A DNA stretch of 6,922 bases from an uncultured Selenomonadales bacterium (lineage in GTDB: Bacteria; Bacillota; Negativicutes; Selenomonadales; Selenomonadaceae), in assembly GCA_937901445.1 (NCBI GenBank), contig CALDHY010000063.1, forward strand, positions 1 to 6,922, written 5' to 3'. Position numbers and translations under genes: made by a program. Positions 4,777 through 6,922 of this stretch are shown one piece after another (the first letter of the stretch is position 1; each line of letters starts with the position of its first letter). A model generated the notes under the pieces. It saw only the letters and a program-made list of their open reading frames with translations, made no database searches and was not told the origin of the DNA.

Positions 4777-6867
4777 ATGGCTGCGCCTGAAGGAACTTTA
4801 CAACAAGGCGATTCAATTTTGGGATCGTTTATTCAAAGATACAGCGACGTAATAATTGCATTAACGCTCGTAATGATTGTTATAATGATGATTATTCCGT
4901 TGCCGACCGCGCTCCTCGACGTGCTGATTTGCTTGAACATTACCATTGCGCTTGTCGTCATTATGAGTGCGATTTACAATGAAGAGGCACTGGATTTATC
5001 AGTTTTCCCGTCATTGTTGCTTGTTACAACGCTTTTCAGATTGGCGTTAAACATTTCGTCAACGCGCTTGATTTTGCTGAACGGTTACGCCGGCGAAGTT
5101 ATAACGGCGTTTGGTAATTTCGTCGTCGGCGGTAACCCTGTTGTCGGTTTCATTATGTTTATAATTTTGGTTATTATAAACTTTATCGTTATCACAAAAG
5201 GTTCGGAGCGCGTTGCTGAAGTTTCGGCACGTTTCACATTGGACGCTATGCCCGGTAAACAAATGGCGATTGACGCTGATTTAAATCAGGGCGCAATTAC
5301 TGACGCGGAGGCTAAAGTTCGACGCCAAAAAATTCAACGTGAGGCTGACTTCTTCGGCGCAATGGACGGCGCGTCAAAATTTGTTAAAGGCGATGCAATA
5401 GCCGCTATTATCATTATGTTAATCAATATTGGCGGCGGCTTTGTAATTGGTATGGTGCAACGTGATATGGACGCCACGACGGCTCTTAACACGTACACGC
5501 TTTTAACTGTTGGTGAAGGGCTTGTAAGCCAAATTCCCGCGCTGTTAATTTCGACTGCTACAGGTATTATCGTTACGCGCGCCGCGTCTGAAGGAAATTT
5601 GGGCTCGGATATTGTCAACCAACTTTTTACTAACGAAAGAATTTTCTTTATTAACGCCGGTGTTTTGGCTATGTTATCGATTGTTCCCGGCTTGCCCGGT
5701 ATTCCTTTCTTTACGCTTGCTTGTATTTGCGGCTTTATCGGCTACAGCTTACACAGAAAAACCGCCGCGCAGGTTGAAGAAGAAACTACAGACGAACAAC
5801 AAGCGCAGGCTAAGGCAGAGGCTACGCGCCCTGAAAATATCGTTTCTTTGTTGCAAGTTGACCCAATGGAATTAGAAATTGGTTATTCGTTAATCCCGCT
5901 TGTTGACACTGTACAAGGCGGCGATTTACTTGATAGAATTGTTATGATTCGCCGACAATGTGCACTTGAATTGGGCTTGGTTGTTCCTACAATTCGTATT
6001 CGTGATAACATTCAGATTAAACCGAACTCTTACATAATCAAGCTTAAGGGTATGGAAATTGCACGCGGCGAATTAATGTTGGATCACTTTTTGGCGATGA
6101 ATTCCGGTACAGTTTTTGAAGAAATTCCCGGTATTGAAACAACCGAACCGGCGTTTGGATTGCCCGCGTTATGGATTCCTGAAAGTCAACGTGAACAAGC
6201 CGAATTGAACGGCTACACGGTTGTTGACGCAGTTTCAGTTTTGGCAACACATTTAACTGAAATTATCAAACAACACGCAAGTGAAATTCTCGGTCGTCAA
6301 GAAACTCAAAATCTTATTGACAACCTTGCCAAAACTCATCAATCGCTTGTACAGGAAGTTATTCCTGAACTTTTGGGCGTCGGCGAAATTCAAAAAGTTT
6401 TGTCATACCTGCTTGACGAAAGAATTTCAATTCGTGATATGGCAACGATTATGGAAGTTTTGGCAGATTACGCCCGCGTTACAAAAGACCCCGAAATTTT
6501 AACCGAATACGTAAGACACGCAATGGCGCGCCAAATTTCCGCACAAGTTGTTCAAGGAAATGTTTTGCCGTGCATTACGCTTGATCCCGCACTTGAAAAT
6601 AGAATTGTCGGCGGCGTTCAACGTACGGATCACGGCTCCTACGTCAATCTTGATCCGGATTCAATGCGCCGTATGATGGCTTCACTTAACAAAGAAATTG
6701 AAAAAATGGCAAATATGGGTTACCCGCCCGTTGTCTTGACAAGCCCCGCCGTTCGTTTGTATTTCAGAAAACTTGTTTCACGTTCAGTTTCCGGTATTAC
6801 GATTGTTTCTCACGCCGAAATCAGCTCCACTGTTGAAATTCAAGTTCTCGGCGTTGTACGTTTGTAA
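4777..6867 (+). CDS. flhA: Flagellar export apparatus protein FlhA (FHIPEP family)
   Basis: FlhA forms the ring that receives chaperone-substrate complexes and helps couple the proton gradient to flagellar export. The 696 residues are the normal length. The membrane half (about 22-328) has roughly eight hydrophobic segments. The cytoplasmic loop at 141-205 holds the strongly conserved SARFTLDAMPGKQMAIDADL and READFFGAMDGASKFVKGD. Asp206 in KGDAIA is at the place of the essential Salmonella Asp208. A charged and Gln-rich linker at about 333-352 leads to the cytoplasmic domain, which ends with the family tail VLTSPAVRLYFRKLVSRSVS and STVEIQVLGVVRL. The gene follows flhB by 49 bases with a strong Shine-Dalgarno. 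In Bacillus-type operons flhF would come next; that position lies beyond the window. No broken motifs were seen. Confidence 0.98.
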   Translation: MAAPEGTLQQGDSILGSFIQRYSDVIIALTLVMIVIMMIIPLPTALLDVLICLNITIALVVIMSAIYNEEALDLSVFPSLLLVTTLFRLALNISSTRLILLNGYAGEVITAFGNFVVGGNPVVGFIMFIILVIINFIVITKGSERVAEVSARFTLDAMPGKQMAIDADLNQGAITDAEAKVRRQKIQREADFFGAMDGASKFVKGDAIAAIIIMLINIGGGFVIGMVQRDMDATTALNTYTLLTVGEGLVSQIPALLISTATGIIVTRAASEGNLGSDIVNQLFTNERIFFINAGVLAMLSIVPGLPGIPFFTLACICGFIGYSLHRKTAAQVEEETTDEQQAQAKAEATRPENIVSLLQVDPMELEIGYSLIPLVDTVQGGDLLDRIVMIRRQCALELGLVVPTIRIRDNIQIKPNSYIIKLKGMEIARGELMLDHFLAMNSGTVFEEIPGIETTEPAFGLPALWIPESQREQAELNGYTVVDAVSVLATHLTEIIKQHASEILGRQETQNLIDNLAKTHQSLVQEVIPELLGVGEIQKVLSYLLDERISIRDMATIMEVLADYARVTKDPEILTEYVRHAMARQISAQVVQGNVLPCITLDPALENRIVGGVQRTDHGSYVNLDPDSMRRMMASLNKEIEKMANMGYPPVVLTSPAVRLYFRKLVSRSVSGITIVSHAEISSTVEIQVLGVVRL

Positions 6868-6873
6868 TTAACA

Positions 6874-6906
6874 CGGTTTTTCTTTCTTTAGAAGAAAGAA
6901 AAGCCG
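6874..6906. repeat. Strong hairpin after flhA (terminator-like, without T-tract)
   Basis: CGGTTTTTCTTTCTT at 6874-6888 pairs with AAGAAAGAAAAGCCG at 6892-6906: 15 base pairs with one G-T pair and a 3-base loop (TAG). It begins 7 bases after the flhA stop. No run of T follows on the + strand and none follows on the - strand after the CGG/CCG base, so it lacks the usual terminator tail. A further AAAAGAAAGAA at 6910-6920 repeats the right arm, hinting at a larger repeat element cut by the window edge. It may be a transcript-end stabiliser or a dispersed palindromic repeat. Confidence 0.6.
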
Positions 6907-6922
6907 CCTAAAAGAAAGAATC

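Overview
This window is a late section of a bacterial flagellar/chemotaxis operon, all on the + strand. In order it holds the 3' end of a FliN-domain switch protein (fliY type), cheY, fliO, fliP, fliQ, fliR, flhB and flhA. The order switch protein-cheY-fliO(fliZ)-fliP-fliQ-fliR-flhB-flhA matches the Bacillus-type fla/che operon. CheY resembles the short Firmicutes/Thermotoga type rather than the enterobacterial one. With A+T-leaning genes and clear AGGAG-like ribosome binding sites, this suggests a motile member of the Bacillota. A Negativicutes/Selenomonadales-like source is my guess from the look of the proteins, with low certainty.

Layout: 1-521 is the end of the switch gene, with an unusual Pro/Gln/Tyr linker followed by the FliN (SpoA) domain. 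522-771 is a 250-base AT-rich spacer. It carries a G-rich heptanucleotide repeat, a long imperfect inverted repeat, and a promoter region where a sigma28-type promoter overlaps a sigma70/sigmaA-type promoter just before cheY. 772-3495 is a tightly packed block cheY-fliO-fliP-fliQ-fliR with overlaps or gaps of 0-6 bases. 3496-3650 is a scarred junction: a diverged copy of the last ~80 bases of fliR, then a second heptanucleotide repeat in the opposite orientation, which runs in frame into the start of flhB. 3582-6867 holds flhB and flhA, and 6874-6906 is a strong hairpin after flhA.

Together the genes encode the flagellar type III export gate (FliP, FliQ and FliR channel core, FliO assembly factor, FlhB specificity switch, FlhA export motor/receptor), the switch protein that sets rotation direction, and the CheY response regulator that acts on the switch.

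No new multi-gene system is visible; the gene content is standard. The unusual parts are local: the repeat-derived N-terminus of FlhB, the duplicated fliR tail, the paired G-quadruplex-capable heptamer repeats, the low-complexity FliY linker whose DNA repeat copies differ only at synonymous sites, and the overlapping promoters upstream of cheY.
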